A DNA stretch of 40,950 nt from Alphaproteobacteria bacterium. Its GTDB lineage: Bacteria; Pseudomonadota; Alphaproteobacteria; Rickettsiales; SXRF01. Positions 9,437 to 18,138 of the stretch are shown piece after piece (the first letter of the stretch is position 1; every line of letters starts with the position of its first letter). The notes beneath the pieces are model-generated. The model was not told the origin of the DNA and did no database searches. It saw nothing but the letters and a program-made list of their open reading frames with translations. Both the position numbers and the translations under genes were made by a program. Where the stretch lies: the NCBI GenBank assembly GCA_013288305.1, contig JABDCD010000007.1, positions 1 through 40,950 of the forward strand, read 5' to 3'.

Positions 9437-10432
9437 ATGCAATCTACCATAAGACACGATTGGCGCAAAAGCGAAGTATTGCATTTCTTCGATTTGCCGT
9501 TCAACGATTTGCTGTTTATCGCGCATGGCATCCACCGCCAGCATTTCGATCCCAACGCGGTGCAGATTTCGACGCTGCTGTCGATCAAAACCGGCGGCTG
9601 CGCCGAGGACTGCGCCTATTGCCCGCAGAGCGCCAGTTTCGACACCGGCGTCAAAGCGCAAAAACTGATGAGCAAGGACGACGTGCTGGCCGAAGCGCGC
9701 AAAGCCAAAGCGGCCGGGGCATCGCGCTTCTGCATGGGCGCGGCCTGGCGCTCGCCCAAGGATAAGGACATCGAGAATGTCGCCGAAATGATCGAGGGCG
9801 TCAAAGCGCTGGGGCTGGAAACCTGCGCCACGCTGGGAATGCTCTCGCGCGAACAGGCCGGGCGGCTCAAGGACTCAGGCCTCGATTATTATAACCACAA
9901 TCTCGATACCTCACAGGAATATTACGGCAATATCATCACCACCCGCACCTATCAGGACCGGCTCGATACGCTGTCGCACGTGCGCGAGGCGGGGATGCAC
10001 GTCTGTTGCGGCGGCATCGTCGGCATGGGCGAAAGTCCCGAAGACCGCGCCGAATTGCTGCGCACGCTGGCCAACCTGCCTGAGCATCCCGAAAGCGTGC
10101 CGATCAATTTACTGGTGCAGGTCGAGGGCACGAAGCTGCATGGAATGAAGCCGCTCGACGCATTTGACTTTATCCGCGCTATTGCGGTGGCGCGCATCCT
10201 GATGCCCAAATCCTACGTGCGGCTCTCCGCCGGACGCGAGGAGATGAACGAGCAAACGCAGGCGCTGTGCTTCTTCGCCGGCGCCAACTCGATTTTCTAC
10301 GGCGAAAAACTGCTGACCACACCCAATCCCGAGGCGGATAAGGATAAGGCGATGTTCGGAAGGCTGGGGATCACACCGCTGGAATTGGACACTCATCATG
10401 GTCATGAGTCGTTGGTCATGGGTCATGGGTAA
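9437..10432 (+). CDS. bioB: Biotin synthase
   Basis: [16 protein letters not shown] radical-SAM CxxxCxxC motif, [26 protein letters not shown] open from 9413. Confidence 0.96.
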   Translation: MQSTIRHDWRKSEVLHFFDLPFNDLLFIAHGIHRQHFDPNAVQISTLLSIKTGGCAEDCAYCPQSASFDTGVKAQKLMSKDDVLAEARKAKAAGASRFCMGAAWRSPKDKDIENVAEMIEGVKALGLETCATLGMLSREQAGRLKDSGLDYYNHNLDTSQEYYGNIITTRTYQDRLDTLSHVREAGMHVCCGGIVGMGESPEDRAELLRTLANLPEHPESVPINLLVQVEGTKLHGMKPLDAFDFIRAIAVARILMPKSYVRLSAGREEMNEQTQALCFFAGANSIFYGEKLLTTPNPEADKDKAMFGRLGITPLELDTHHGHESLVMGHG

Positions 10433-10467
10433 AGCAAAAACGACCCATGACTCATGACCCATGACCC
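10391..10467. repeat. Heptamer-iteron inverted repeat, element H1 (GTCATGG-type)
   Basis: GGTCATGAGTCGTTGGTCATGGGTCATGGGT / ACCCATGACTCATGACCCATGACCC. Confidence 0.85.
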
Positions 10468-11791
10468 TTTTCCAATCCCCTGGTATTCCTCCGGTATCGA
10501 GCACATCTGGCTGCCCTACACCCAGATGAAAACGGCAGCAAAGCCGCTGCCAGTGGTTTCGACGCAAGGCTGCCGCATTAAGCTGGCCGACGGACGCGAA
10601 CTGATCGACGGCATCGCTTCCTGGTGGAGCGCTTGCCACGGTTACAATCATCCGCATATTCTGCAGGCGATAGAAACGCAGCTTCGCGCTATGCCGCACG
10701 TTATGTTCGGCGGGCTGGTGCACGAACCGGCGCTAACGCTCGCCAGGCGGCTCAGCGAAATCGCACCGGAAGGTTTGAACCGCGTATTTTTCGCCGATTC
10801 GGGATCGGTGGCAGTGGAAGTGGCGCTTAAAATCGCGCTGCAATACTGGCGCAATAAAGGAAATTCTAAAAAAGACCGCTTCATCTGCTTCAAAGACGGC
10901 TATCACGGCGACACGCTGGGCGCGATGTCGGTGTCCGACCCGGAAAAATCGCTGCATAAGGCCTTTCGTAACTCAATCATAAAACAATATGTGCTCGACA
11001 TCCCGCATGACGAATACGGTTTCGCCGAATTCGATTCGCTGCTCGCCGGCGTGCATGGCAACGTCGCCGGCCTCATCATCGAGCCGCTGGTACAGGGCGC
11101 GGGCGGGATGCGTTTCCATAGCGCCGACATATTGGGTGAAATTTACCGCATCGCCAAAAAACACAACATCCTCTTCATCGCCGACGAAATCGCCACCGGC
11201 TTTTACCGCACCGGCAATTTATTCGCCTGCAACGAGGCCGGCATCGCACCGGACCTCATGTGCATCGGCAAAGCGTTGACCGGCGGGACGATCACGCTCG
11301 CTGCGACGCTGGCTCGGGAGGATATTTTCGCGGCGTTTTTAAGCGACAATCCTGATGACGCTTTTATGCATGGTCCGACGTTCATGGCGAACCCTTTGGC
11401 CTGCGCGGCGGCGAATGCGGCGCTGGATTTGTTTCAGTTGGCAGTTAGCGGTGGGCAGTCGTCAGTCAAAGAAAATGCCTCAGCAAACTGCAAACTGCAA
11501 ACTGCAAACTGGCCCATGCGTATCGAAGCCATCGAATCCCAACTCGCCAAGGAACTGGAACCCTGCCGCGCACTGCCGGGGGTTATCGACGTGCGCGTGA
11601 AAGGCGCCATCGGGGTGGTGCAGATGGAGCCGTCCATGGACGTGCGGGCGCTCAGGCCGAAATTCGTCGAGCGCGGCGTGTGGGTGCGCCCGTTCAAGGA
11701 TATTATTTACCTGATGCCGCCGCTGGTGATTACGCCGGAGGAATTGGGAGTGTTGACGGAGGCGGTGGTTTCTACCCTGCGGGACGCGTAG
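10454..11791 (+). CDS. bioA: Adenosylmethionine--8-amino-7-oxononanoate transaminase
   Basis: HIWLPYTQMKTA, DGIASWWSACHGYNHP, GYHGDTLGAMSVSD, IADEIATGFYRTG, GKALTGG; carries an internal in-frame repeat insertion. Confidence 0.93.
   Translation: MTHDPFPIPWYSSGIEHIWLPYTQMKTAAKPLPVVSTQGCRIKLADGRELIDGIASWWSACHGYNHPHILQAIETQLRAMPHVMFGGLVHEPALTLARRLSEIAPEGLNRVFFADSGSVAVEVALKIALQYWRNKGNSKKDRFICFKDGYHGDTLGAMSVSDPEKSLHKAFRNSIIKQYVLDIPHDEYGFAEFDSLLAGVHGNVAGLIIEPLVQGAGGMRFHSADILGEIYRIAKKHNILFIADEIATGFYRTGNLFACNEAGIAPDLMCIGKALTGGTITLAATLAREDIFAAFLSDNPDDAFMHGPTFMANPLACAAANAALDLFQLAVSGGQSSVKENASANCKLQTANWPMRIEAIESQLAKELEPCRALPGVIDVRVKGAIGVVQMEPSMDVRALRPKFVERGVWVRPFKDIIYLMPPLVITPEELGVLTEAVVSTLRDA
11435..11513. 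repeat. Heptamer-iteron inverted repeat, element H2 (GCAGTTT/GCAAACT-type) inside bioA
   Basis: CAGTTGGCAGTTAGCGGTGGGCAGTCGTCAGTC / GCAAACTGCAAACTGCAAACTGCAAACTGGC. Confidence 0.85.
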
Positions 11792-11859
11792 CGTCAGCGC
11801 AGGATCTCAACCAAATTAGCAAGAGATCCTGTGCTCCTGCTTGCGCAGGCCACAGGGTT
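11774..11859. repeat. Paired-hairpin repeat family A, copy 2
   Basis: ACCCTGCGGGACGCG...CAGCGCAGGAT and GATCCTGTGC...CCACAGGGTT. Confidence 0.75.
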
Positions 11860-11863
11860 TTAA

Positions 11864-13228
11864 CTACGCCGCTTTTTTCCCGCCTGAAAATTCGTTCAAA
11901 TCTTCGATGATGCGGCGCTTGATGGAATTGCGGTCGCTCGACGAGATACCGTAGCGGATGGCGAGCAGCGCGTAATCCTCATCGGTGAGCGTGACCGGAA
12001 TCTGCACCGATTCCTGATTGGCCACCGGCAATTCGATGATGCGGCGGACGACGTCGGTCAGGCGCATTTCGTCGCGGATGGCGGCGTCGATGATCTTGTT
12101 GGCGACGCGCAGGTCGCACTCGATGGCATCGGAATCGAAGTGATTGGCGGCTCCATTGGTCACGGTTTTTGTCTCCTGTTTGCTGTAAGTTTCGGTTACG
12201 CTTGGCTGCACATACAGCTTCGGCTTGGCATTGAATTCTGCGTTGGCGTTCATATCGTTCCTCATTGGGTTGATGGTTTCAGCAGTGGTTTTGACAGGCG
12301 GTTTTTCAGGTGGGGTCGTCATGGCATTTGTCACGGGAGCTGCCTTCATGGCGGGTTCCGGTTTGGATGGTTCCGGCGTATTGACAACCGGCGGCGGCGT
12401 CAGCTCCTGCAACTTGATCGGCGCGGGCTCTCGCCTTGGCGAAGCCGCCTCCGGCGTAGCCTGGGTGGGCGCCTCGGGTACTTTGGGCGGCTGGCTGATG
12501 ACCGGCGACGCTACCGGCGGAGCGGCGGCGGGCGGCGTGCCCTGCGGCTGGGAGGCCAGCTTGATGTCCGGCCTTGCGGCGTCTTTCGCTGCCGGAACGA
12601 ACGGGTGCGTAATTTCGCCGATGTCGTTCATGCGGCGATACACCGTGGCGTACACCTCGATGCGCCCGTCGCCGTATTTCTCGATTTCGATGGCGTGCTC
12701 GTTGCTTTCGCTGACCAGCAGGAAATATTCGAACTCCTGCGCCTCGGCGGCAGCGGGCAACGTCTTCTTGCGGAAATCACCCTTGAAGATGCGCCCTTTC
12801 AAGCCCTGAATTTCGCGCTTGTAGGAAGCGACGACCCAGCCTTTATATTCTATCGCGTTGTCGTTGCAGGGCAGGCGGCCGGCTTCCGGCCTGGTCATGA
12901 CATTATCGAGATCGAGGCTGGTGAACAGTTTCATGCGGTCACCCGCCGAAATGCGTCGCGAGATCGCCAGGTATTGCTCGCCTTCCGACTCGGCCACGAT
13001 CATCGACACGCCGGGATCTTTCTCCTGCGTCAGGATGAATGAGGTCAACGCCTCGTCGCCGAACTGGTAAGTATTGACGGCGCTGACGGTGAGCCTGCGG
13101 CCGGACAATATCGCCTGCGGAACGAATCCGAAGCCGAGCGTGCTGCCGACCTGCAACAACTCCGGCTGCAGCGGCTCCGGCTGCCCCTTCTTCATCGGTT
13201 TCCAAAAGTCTGTAATCGCTTCTAACAT
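11864..13228 (-). CDS. Hypothetical protein with Pro/Ala-rich central linker
   Basis: Start chosen at MLEAITDFW (ORF open to 13261); globular N-part, Pro-rich linker, conserved-looking C-terminal helical region; function not recognised. Confidence 0.7.
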   Translation of the reverse strand: MLEAITDFWKPMKKGQPEPLQPELLQVGSTLGFGFVPQAILSGRRLTVSAVNTYQFGDEALTSFILTQEKDPGVSMIVAESEGEQYLAISRRISAGDRMKLFTSLDLDNVMTRPEAGRLPCNDNAIEYKGWVVASYKREIQGLKGRIFKGDFRKKTLPAAAEAQEFEYFLLVSESNEHAIEIEKYGDGRIEVYATVYRRMNDIGEITHPFVPAAKDAARPDIKLASQPQGTPPAAAPPVASPVISQPPKVPEAPTQATPEAASPRREPAPIKLQELTPPPVVNTPEPSKPEPAMKAAPVTNAMTTPPEKPPVKTTAETINPMRNDMNANAEFNAKPKLYVQPSVTETYSKQETKTVTNGAANHFDSDAIECDLRVANKIIDAAIRDEMRLTDVVRRIIELPVANQESVQIPVTLTDEDYALLAIRYGISSSDRNSIKRRIIEDLNEFSGGKKAA

Positions 13229-13246
13229 AGTTGCCTCCTTGTTCAC

Positions 13247-13314
13247 ATCCTGTGAGCGCAACGCGCTGCACAGGATCTCGTACAGATCCTGCGCAGGCTT
13301 CGCCTCGCAGGATT
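13247..13314. repeat. Paired-hairpin repeat family A, copy 3
   Basis: ATCCTGTGAGCGCAACGCGCTGCACAGGAT and GATCCTGCGCAGGCTTCGCCTCGCAGGATT. Confidence 0.85.
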
Positions 13315-13318
13315 GATA

Positions 13319-13780
13319 CTACTTCTTCTCCCTCATAATCCTGGCCTTATCCCTCTCCCAGTCGCGCTTTTTGATGGTGGCGCGTTTTTCGTATTGTTTC
13401 TTGCCCGCCGCCAGCCCCAACTTCACTTTCGCCAAGCCGCGGCGGTTAAAATAAAGCGACAGCGGAACCAGCGTTATTCCCTTCGCCTTGAGCCGCCCGA
13501 GCAGTTTATTGATCTGCTTTTTATGCAGCAACAATTTTCTTGGCCGCCGCGGCTCATGGTTGGCGCGGTTGCCATGCCCATATTCGTCGATATGGGCGTT
13601 GATCAGCCAGATCGCCTCTTCCTTGGCGGCGGCATAGGCATCGCCGATGCTGACCCGCCCGGCGCGAAGGCTTTTCACCTCGGTTCCGGTCAGCACGATG
13701 CCCGCCTCGATTTCCTCCTCAATCGTATATTCGTAACGCGCCTTGCGGTTGAACGCTACGGTTTTGGACTCGCCGGACAT
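13319..13780 (-). CDS. smpB: SsrA-binding protein SmpB
   Basis: [69 protein letters not shown]. Confidence 0.96.
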   Translation of the reverse strand: MSGESKTVAFNRKARYEYTIEEEIEAGIVLTGTEVKSLRAGRVSIGDAYAAAKEEAIWLINAHIDEYGHGNRANHEPRRPRKLLLHKKQINKLLGRLKAKGITLVPLSLYFNRRGLAKVKLGLAAGKKQYEKRATIKKRDWERDKARIMREKK

Positions 13781-13826
13781 GGTAAATATCAGTCCCGTGA
13801 AAAGCTAATAAATATGAAAAGAAACT

Positions 13827-14699
13827 TTATAGCAAGCGCAAATTTTTTAATACTTGCGCGATGCGTTTTTTATGGTCTTCGCCAGGCTCAACCAGCGGCA
13901 GACGTAGATCGGGCTGGCACTTGCCCATCAGCGATGCGGCAAACTTAACCGGCCCCGGGCTGGTTTCGCAAAAAAGAATGCTGTGCAGATCGACCAGTTT
14001 TTCATGCAATGCGAGCGCCCGCGCGTAATCGCCGCTGAGGCAGGCTTCCTGCACCTTGGCGCAGGCTTTGGGCATGATGTTAGACGTGACTGAAATGCAG
14101 CCCACCCCGCCCGATGCGTTGAACGCCACCGCAGTCATGTCCTCGCCCGACAATAATTGCAGCGGCTTTTTCATTCTCGCCCTGAGCGTATAAGGCCGCG
14201 CCAGGTCACCGGTGGCATCCTTGACCCCGGCGATGCGCGGCAGTTCCGCCAGCCGCGCCAGTGTTTCATCGGTGATGTTGACGCCGCTGCGGCCGGGAAT
14301 ATTGTATATAATAATGGGGATTTTCGCCGCATCGTGAATGGCCTTGAAATGGCGGTACAGCCCTTCCTGCGTCGGCCGGTTATAATAAGGAGCCACGATC
14401 AGCGCACCGTCCGCCCCGGCCTGCTTGGCGTGGCGCGTCATCATGATGGCTTCCTCGGTTGAGTTCGAGCCGGTCCCCGCCAGCACCGGCACGCGCCCCT
14501 TCGCCACCGCGATGCACAGATCGATGACGCGGTTATGCTCCTCATGCGACAATGTCGGCGATTCACCGGTCGTCCCGCACGGTACCAGCCCATGCACGCC
14601 CTCGCGTATCTGCCATTCGACAAAAGCCCGGAATGCCTTCTCGTCGACCTTCCCGTTTTTGAACGGGGTGATGAGGGCGGTATAGATGCCTTGGAACAT
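13827..14699 (-). CDS. dapA: 4-hydroxy-tetrahydrodipicolinate synthase
   Basis: MFQGIYTALITPFKNGKVD, VPCGTTGESPTLSHEEH, IIIYNIPGRSGVN, GVKDATGD. Confidence 0.95.
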   Translation of the reverse strand: MFQGIYTALITPFKNGKVDEKAFRAFVEWQIREGVHGLVPCGTTGESPTLSHEEHNRVIDLCIAVAKGRVPVLAGTGSNSTEEAIMMTRHAKQAGADGALIVAPYYNRPTQEGLYRHFKAIHDAAKIPIIIYNIPGRSGVNITDETLARLAELPRIAGVKDATGDLARPYTLRARMKKPLQLLSGEDMTAVAFNASGGVGCISVTSNIMPKACAKVQEACLSGDYARALALHEKLVDLHSILFCETSPGPVKFAASLMGKCQPDLRLPLVEPGEDHKKRIAQVLKNLRLL

Positions 14700-14700
14700 A

Positions 14701-14787
14701 GTTCAGTTATCAGTTGTCAGTTAGCAGTTATCAGTCTACATAACGCTTTTACTACTGTTAACTGTCAACTGACAACTGATAACTGAC
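14701..14787. repeat. Heptamer-iteron inverted repeat, element H3 (CAGTTATCAGTTGT-type)
   Basis: GTTCAGTTATCAGTTGTCAGTTAGCAGTTATCAGTC / ACTGTTAACTGTCAACTGACAACTGATAACTGAC. Confidence 0.9.
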
Positions 14788-14789
14788 TT

Positions 14790-14866
14790 CGGGGAGTAGC
14801 GCAGCCCGGTAGCGCATCTGCTTTGGGAGCAGAGGGTCGGAGGTTCGAATCCTCTCTCCCCGACCA
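14790..14866 (+). tRNA. tRNA-Pro (TGG), CCA encoded
   Basis: CGGGGAG...CTCCCCG ACCA, anticodon loop TTTGGGA, T-arm GGAGGTTCGAATCCTCT. Confidence 0.95.
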
Positions 14867-14968
14867 TCCTTCGTGCTTACGCGCTTCGGATGGCGAAGCC
14901 ATACGGGACGCGTTAGCCCGAAGTATGCGCTGCGAAGCCATAGCGTAAGCGAAGGCGAAAGAGGGTTG

Positions 14969-15001
14969 TATGTATTATGCCCATTATGCCTATTATGCCC
15001 C
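14969..15001. repeat. Short tandem 9-nt iterons (ATTATGCCY x3), single arm
   Basis: TATTATGCCCATTATGCCTATTATGCCCC. Confidence 0.6.
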
Positions 15002-15115
15002 AAGATACTTTATTCTAACCCTTGATCTTGTTTGCATAGGCGTATTCTGTTCTTTAGCGGACTGATAGTCAGAATAATTAACTAATCCTTAACTCATATA
15101 TCCTAATATTAATAG

Positions 15116-18009
15116 ATGCAAAAAATGCATTCAGAAAAAATAGCAAGCAAGCAAGCAAGCAAGCAAGCAAGAACTATGCCTGCCTAGGATTTCCGGCACT
15201 TTCGGCAGGATTCACCCTGCTGGAACTCTCCATCGTACTGGCGATCATCGCCGTCATCACGGCCGGCACCATGTCGATGGGCACATCGATGGTGGAGTCA
15301 GCGAAGAGGGTTTCCACCAACAGCAAGCTCGACGCCATTGAAACCGCCCTGATGGCCTACCGGGTGGGCAGTAACCGCCTGCCCTGTCCCACCGACCCGG
15401 CCCTGACCGACATCGCTGCAAACTCCGCTACCTATGGCTATGAGACAGGCGTGGCCGGGACATGCACCGGCGGCAGCAACGTCAGCGTCGCCGCACCCAA
15501 GCCCTATACCGGCACCCTCGTCGAAGGCGCAGTGCCGGTCAGAACGCTCAACCTCCCCGACGAATACATGTTCGACGGCTGGGGCAGGAAATTCGCCTAT
15601 GCCGTATGGACGCCGATGACGGCGGCGCTATCCTTCGTTAATTACCTCATCACAAATAACTGCGGAGCGATCACCATCAACAACGCAGCGGGTGCTCACC
15701 GGACGGTCGTGGCGGATTACGCGCTCGTCAGCTACGGCCCGGATGGGCATGGCGGTTATCTCAAGGGCGGCGCCGTCAGCACACGAATGAATGCCGGAGT
15801 AACCAATGCCGACGAGTTGACTGATTGCCATTGCACCAGCGCCGCCGCCGCCGGAACCTATGCCGCCACCTACGTGCAAAAAGACTTGTCGCTCGATGGC
15901 AGCGACGCAACGCACCCATTCAGCCACATCGTGCGCTACAAGGAGCGCTGGCAGATGCAGAATGCCTATGACGCGTATGCTCCTACCGGCGGCTCCCTCT
16001 GCACGCTGGGCTTCCGCATCGACGGCACGGCGGCAAACGAACAGATAGGCGACAACCAGTCCCACCTCTATACGATGGACATCAGCGGCGACGGCCAGGA
16101 CGACCTGATGATTGCCAGCAAGAATCTAGCCAGGGCCTATGCCATCTTCGGCAAGGTGGGCAACTGGTCGTCTCCGTTTATCCTCTCCACGGTTACCCCC
16201 AACCCCAACGGCACCAACGGCTTCTATGTTACCAGCAGCACCTGGGGCAATTCACGGTTCAGCTTCGTCGGCGCCAAACAAGCCTGTTCCGGTGGCAACT
16301 GCCAGGCCATAGGAAGCGTGGATCTGGACGGCGACGGCAATAAGGATCTGGTTCTGACCCAGCTGGAAAGCGGCTTCGCGGAGAATAACGTCATCATCTT
16401 CGGCGGGCAGACGGCACCGTGGTCAAACCCGTTCGACGCATCAAGAACCGGACCCTCTGCAACCATCGATGGCACCAAGGCATCCATATTCCAGCATCCC
16501 ACGGCGGGGGGATTCCCGGTGGCGGGCGCGACGACTCTGGTAGGCAAGTTCCATAGCACCAGCTATGCGGATCTGGTGGTGACGATGAACAGCGGCGGTT
16601 TTTTCGTCGGCCACGGCAATACCGCCATTGTCTTCGGAAAGACCCGCCCGTGGTCAACGTATTTCGACACCAGCAGCCTCAACGGCAGCACCACCGGCAT
16701 CAAGCTCTACGATGACGTGTCAACCAGCTGGAGCAGTACCACCATCGCCCTGGGCGATGTCAACGGCGACGGCTACAAGGATTTTATTCAGGGCGACACC
16801 AACAACAACAACGGCAAGGACAACGTCGTTATCATCAATGGCGGCGCCGGCCCGCCCTGGAGCAGCGTGCCGAATATCGATAATTCCGTCATTAAATGCA
16901 CGACGCCGGGCGCCAACAGCAATACACTGACCTTTACCCAGGGCTATACCCCTTCCGCCTCCGATGTCGGAAAATACGTGAGCATCACGGCGGGCACCAA
17001 TCTCAATCAGGGCGTATATCATATCACGGCATGGACTTCCGTTCCCAATGGCGACGCCTCCAACACCTGGACGCTGTCCGGATCGTCCAACTTGACCACC
17101 GCCGGCGGCGCCGGTAGTGCCATTACCGGTACGATGGTGTATCAGTTCAGCGCGCTCAACACTGCCAGCAATCCCACAGGCTGGCGGATCGAAAAACCCA
17201 GCCCGGCCACGGTCACTTATTTCGGTGGTAACGTGAACGTGGGCCATCTTCGCAATAGCACGTATGAGGATGTGTATGTTGCATCGCAGATAGGAGTGGA
17301 GAGCGGTCAGAACGAATGCTATGTTTTCTTCGGCGGCGCCACTCCTAGTCCTGCATCGCCGTGGTCTACCCCATGGACCGCAGTTGCCAACCTGACCGGC
17401 GTCGCCGGCGGCTTCGTCTTTGCTCCGGACGCGTCGCATAAGCCTAGCGGCTCAGTCTTCTTTGCTGACGTCACCGGCGACGGAATCGACGATATACTCT
17501 GGAAGCCCAGCAGCTTGTATCTGATGATTTACTTCGGCAAGGCGGGTGGGTTCGGCGCATCGCAAACAATCTCGGCTGCCGCCTTTGACGGCAACGTCGG
17601 CACGATTATCACCGGCCCGGTGAGCAGCAGCTGGACCGTGGCCGTGGGCGACGTCAACGGCGACGGCATCAACGATATCATTATCGGTATTCCCACCGCC
17701 GGCGCGGCGTTCGGCCGCGCCGGCGCGGGCGAAGTGTTCGTCGTCTTCGGCAAATCCTCGGGCTGGCCCGCTAGCATCGACCTGTCCACGCTCACCGGCG
17801 TCAACGGTGTCGCGATCGAAGGTGCCGTTGCCGGCGACGCGGTAGGAAGTTCCGTGACCACCGCCGACCTGAACGGCGACGGCGTCAAGGACATCGTCGC
17901 CTGCGCGCCCACCGCCAGCTATAACGGCGCCAGCTCCGGCAGCTGCTACGTCGTCTGGGGCCACAAAGGCTCTTGGCCAGCCACAATCGACCTGGGCAAT
18001 TTGAACTGA
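15116..18009 (+). CDS. Type IV pilin-like / pseudopilin N-terminus fused to FG-GAP (VCBS/integrin-alpha-like) repeats; 5' end out of frame in this copy
   Basis: Frame of ORF 15271..18009 extends upstream to GFTLLELSIVLAIIAVITAGT; repeated DxxGDGxxD motifs (DISGDGQDD, DLDGDGNKD, DVNGDGYKD, DVTGDGIDD, DVNGDGIND, DLNGDGVKD). Only upstream ATGs (15116, 15125) are in another frame across the (AGCA)n tract. Confidence 0.75.
15142..15171 (+). repeat. Tetranucleotide microsatellite (AGCA)7.5
   Basis: AGCAAGCAAGCAAGCAAGCAAGCAAGCAAG read directly. Confidence 0.95.
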
Positions 18010-18138
18010 CCGTTATGCCCGGTTTTATGAAAAGCCCTGATGAGGCAACTCACCTTCGTCATAGGGCCATGGATTTGGAGGAACGGGAGAGAGATAAAAA
18101 AAGCAAAAAACAAAGTTTATTTATTATAGGAGGGTTTT

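Noticed and set aside
12140-13042. 300-aa plus-strand ORF opposite the Pro-rich hypothetical protein
   Set aside because: Shadow ORF with low-complexity composition opposite a better-supported gene.
14758-15003. 81-aa minus-strand ORF (…[26 protein letters not shown]…)
   Set aside because: It is the antisense translation of tRNA-Pro plus flanking repeats; a familiar artefact.
15142-15171. Possible CRISPR-like repetitive array
   Set aside because: Perfect 4-nt microsatellite without spacers; no cas genes in the window.
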